A DNA stretch of 64,000 nucleotides from Membranipora membranacea (lineage: Eukaryota > Bryozoa > Gymnolaemata > Cheilostomatida > Membraniporidae). The position numbers were made by a program, and so were the translations under genes. The notes under the pieces are model-generated. The model was given only the letters and a program-made list of their open reading frames with translations, did not search any database and had not been told where the DNA came from. Within the stretch, counting starts at the first letter, position 1. Every line of letters starts with the position of its first letter. Positions 63,601 to 64,000 of the stretch are shown here, piece after piece. The stretch is from assembly GCA_914767715.1 (NCBI GenBank), contig OU612068.1, forward strand, positions 12,462,001-12,526,000. Reading direction: 5' to 3'.

Positions 63601-64000
63601 ACCAGTTCAAGCTCTAAATGGCATCATTCAAAATGCAGAATATTGGAATCCTCTGATTAACTGGTGGGTCATAACGCTGACTTGAAGTTTCAAAAATTAT
63701 ACCAAGGGAGGGTGTCACGGTTTTTTTTCACCGAGATCAAAAAATAGATTCGCTACAAACCTACCTCATAGGGAGGAGCAACTCCTGCTCATCTCGAATC
63801 TGCAAACCGTTTGGCTCTGGGGCTTTTCACTCTCCGTCAGCGTCCGTTTTAATTAGGGTCACTTTTGCTAAAAAAAAACATGCCAAACGGCAGCATTGAA
63901 AAATAAAAACTCTGTTTGATTCTTATCAAACTCCGACCAGTTCAAGCTCTTATTGGCCTCATTCAAACTGCAGAATATTGGAATCCTCTGATTAACTGGT
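57665..64000 (+). repeat. Array block E: 18 full monomers and one partial, many private variants
   Basis: These monomers carry many substitutions not seen to the left, such as GTTGGAGTCTTATC (58,884; 61,570; 62,578), ATTATCCCAAGG (61,348; 62,356; 63,028), CCTAATTCAAACCTCAG (58,588; 59,595), AATCACGGTC, GGTTGGTCA and CTCTAAATGGC. Some recur at 1,006-bp (three-monomer) spacing: GGGTGTCACGG with TTCACCGAG at 62,698 and 63,704, and the CCTAATTC type in monomers 58,334 and 59,340. Homogenisation is weaker here than in blocks B-D, as expected toward the edge of an array or in an older part of it. The window ends inside a monomer, so the array continues. Confidence 0.8.

Larger units (their letters stand above)
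1..64000 (+). repeat. Satellite DNA array, ~335-bp monomer, 190 complete copies plus one partial
   Basis: The whole window is a direct tandem array. The phase motif AAGGGAGGGTAT recurs at 1, 336, 671, 1005, 1340 and so on up to 63,369 and 63,704. Spacing is 333-337 bp with a mean of about 335.3 bp, mostly because T and A homopolymer tracts change length. All copies have the same orientation and no non-satellite DNA interrupts them. One monomer counted by hand (336-670) is 41.5% G+C with 11 CpG sites. Each monomer carries a T tract of 7-9, an A tract of 8-10 and further A-rich runs. The monomer length is not a multiple of three, so no reading frame continues across the array. Array size, higher-order structure and the two-nucleosome period are typical of eukaryotic centromeric, pericentromeric or subtelomeric heterochromatin. 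The chromosomal location and species are inference and cannot be fixed from this window. Confidence 0.98.

Noticed and set aside
1-64000. CRISPR array
   Set aside because: The repeat unit is about 335 bp and there are no unique spacers between repeats; the entire unit is repeated.
1-64000. Tandem rDNA, 5S rRNA or tRNA gene cluster
   Set aside because: No 5S internal control region, no tRNA cloverleaf or B-box-like core (the closest, the reverse complement of GATTCGCTTCAAACC, does not fit the GGTTCGANTCC consensus), and no rRNA-like conserved segments.
1-64000. Transposable element or LTR-derived tandem array
   Set aside because: I see no terminal inverted repeats, target-site duplications, primer-binding site, polypurine tract pair or transposase/reverse-transcriptase coding trace. 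An ancient origin from such an element cannot be excluded but has no support here.
1-64000. Assembly artefact (false expansion of a short array)
   Set aside because: Monomers differ by many independent substitutions and the HOR copies differ from each other in structured ways, which a simple assembler duplication would not produce. The exact number of near-identical trimers at 54,647-57,664 could still be miscounted.
1-64000. Telomeric repeats or a chromosome end
   Set aside because: No run of TTAGGG, TTTAGGG, TTAGG or related short repeats appears in either strand; the isolated TTAGGG inside each monomer (in TTTTAATTAGGGTCAC) is part of the satellite.

Overview
The whole 64 kb window is one uninterrupted head-to-tail array of a single satellite DNA with a monomer of about 335 bp. 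I count 190 complete monomers plus one partial monomer at the right edge (63,704-64,000). I found no protein-coding gene, RNA gene, transposon insertion, CRISPR array, telomeric repeat or unique spacer. All monomers point the same way. A pure satellite array of this size, with multi-monomer higher-order repeats (HORs), indicates a eukaryotic chromosome, most likely (peri)centromeric or subtelomeric heterochromatin. The monomer is about 41% G+C and about twice a nucleosomal repeat. Many recurrent variants are CpG to TpG/CpA transitions, which suggests a genome with cytosine methylation. I cannot name the species or match the satellite to a named family from memory.

Layout, with monomers phased at the AAGGGAGGGTAT motif. 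(A) 1-9,377: 28 monomers with small local dimer duplications (669 bp) and shuffled 6- to 17-monomer duplications. (B) 9,378-32,518: three successive copies of a long HOR. Copy 1 is 21 monomers (7,042 bp), copy 2 is 28 monomers (9,390 bp, equal to copy 1 plus a 7-monomer insertion) and copy 3 is 20 monomers before it diverges. (C) 32,519-54,646: 66 monomers made by reshuffling the types found in the second half of the block-B HOR, with visible 12-, 11-, 8- and 2-monomer duplications. (D) 54,647-57,664: three near-identical copies of a 1,006-bp trimer. (E) 57,665-64,000: 18 full monomers and one partial monomer carrying many private substitutions, with a weaker 1,006-bp trimer signal.

Nothing here works as a gene set. 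The biology is array evolution: unequal exchange with breakpoints inside hybrid monomers, nested amplification, and possible protein-binding or structural motifs repeated about 190 times (a degenerate CENP-B-box-like site, two short hairpins, a long-range 9-bp inverted repeat and phased A/T tracts). The many short open frames of 60-106 codons are copies of the same satellite read in fixed frames. They are not annotated as genes, because one recurrent A/T difference switches the commonest one between a leucine codon and a stop.
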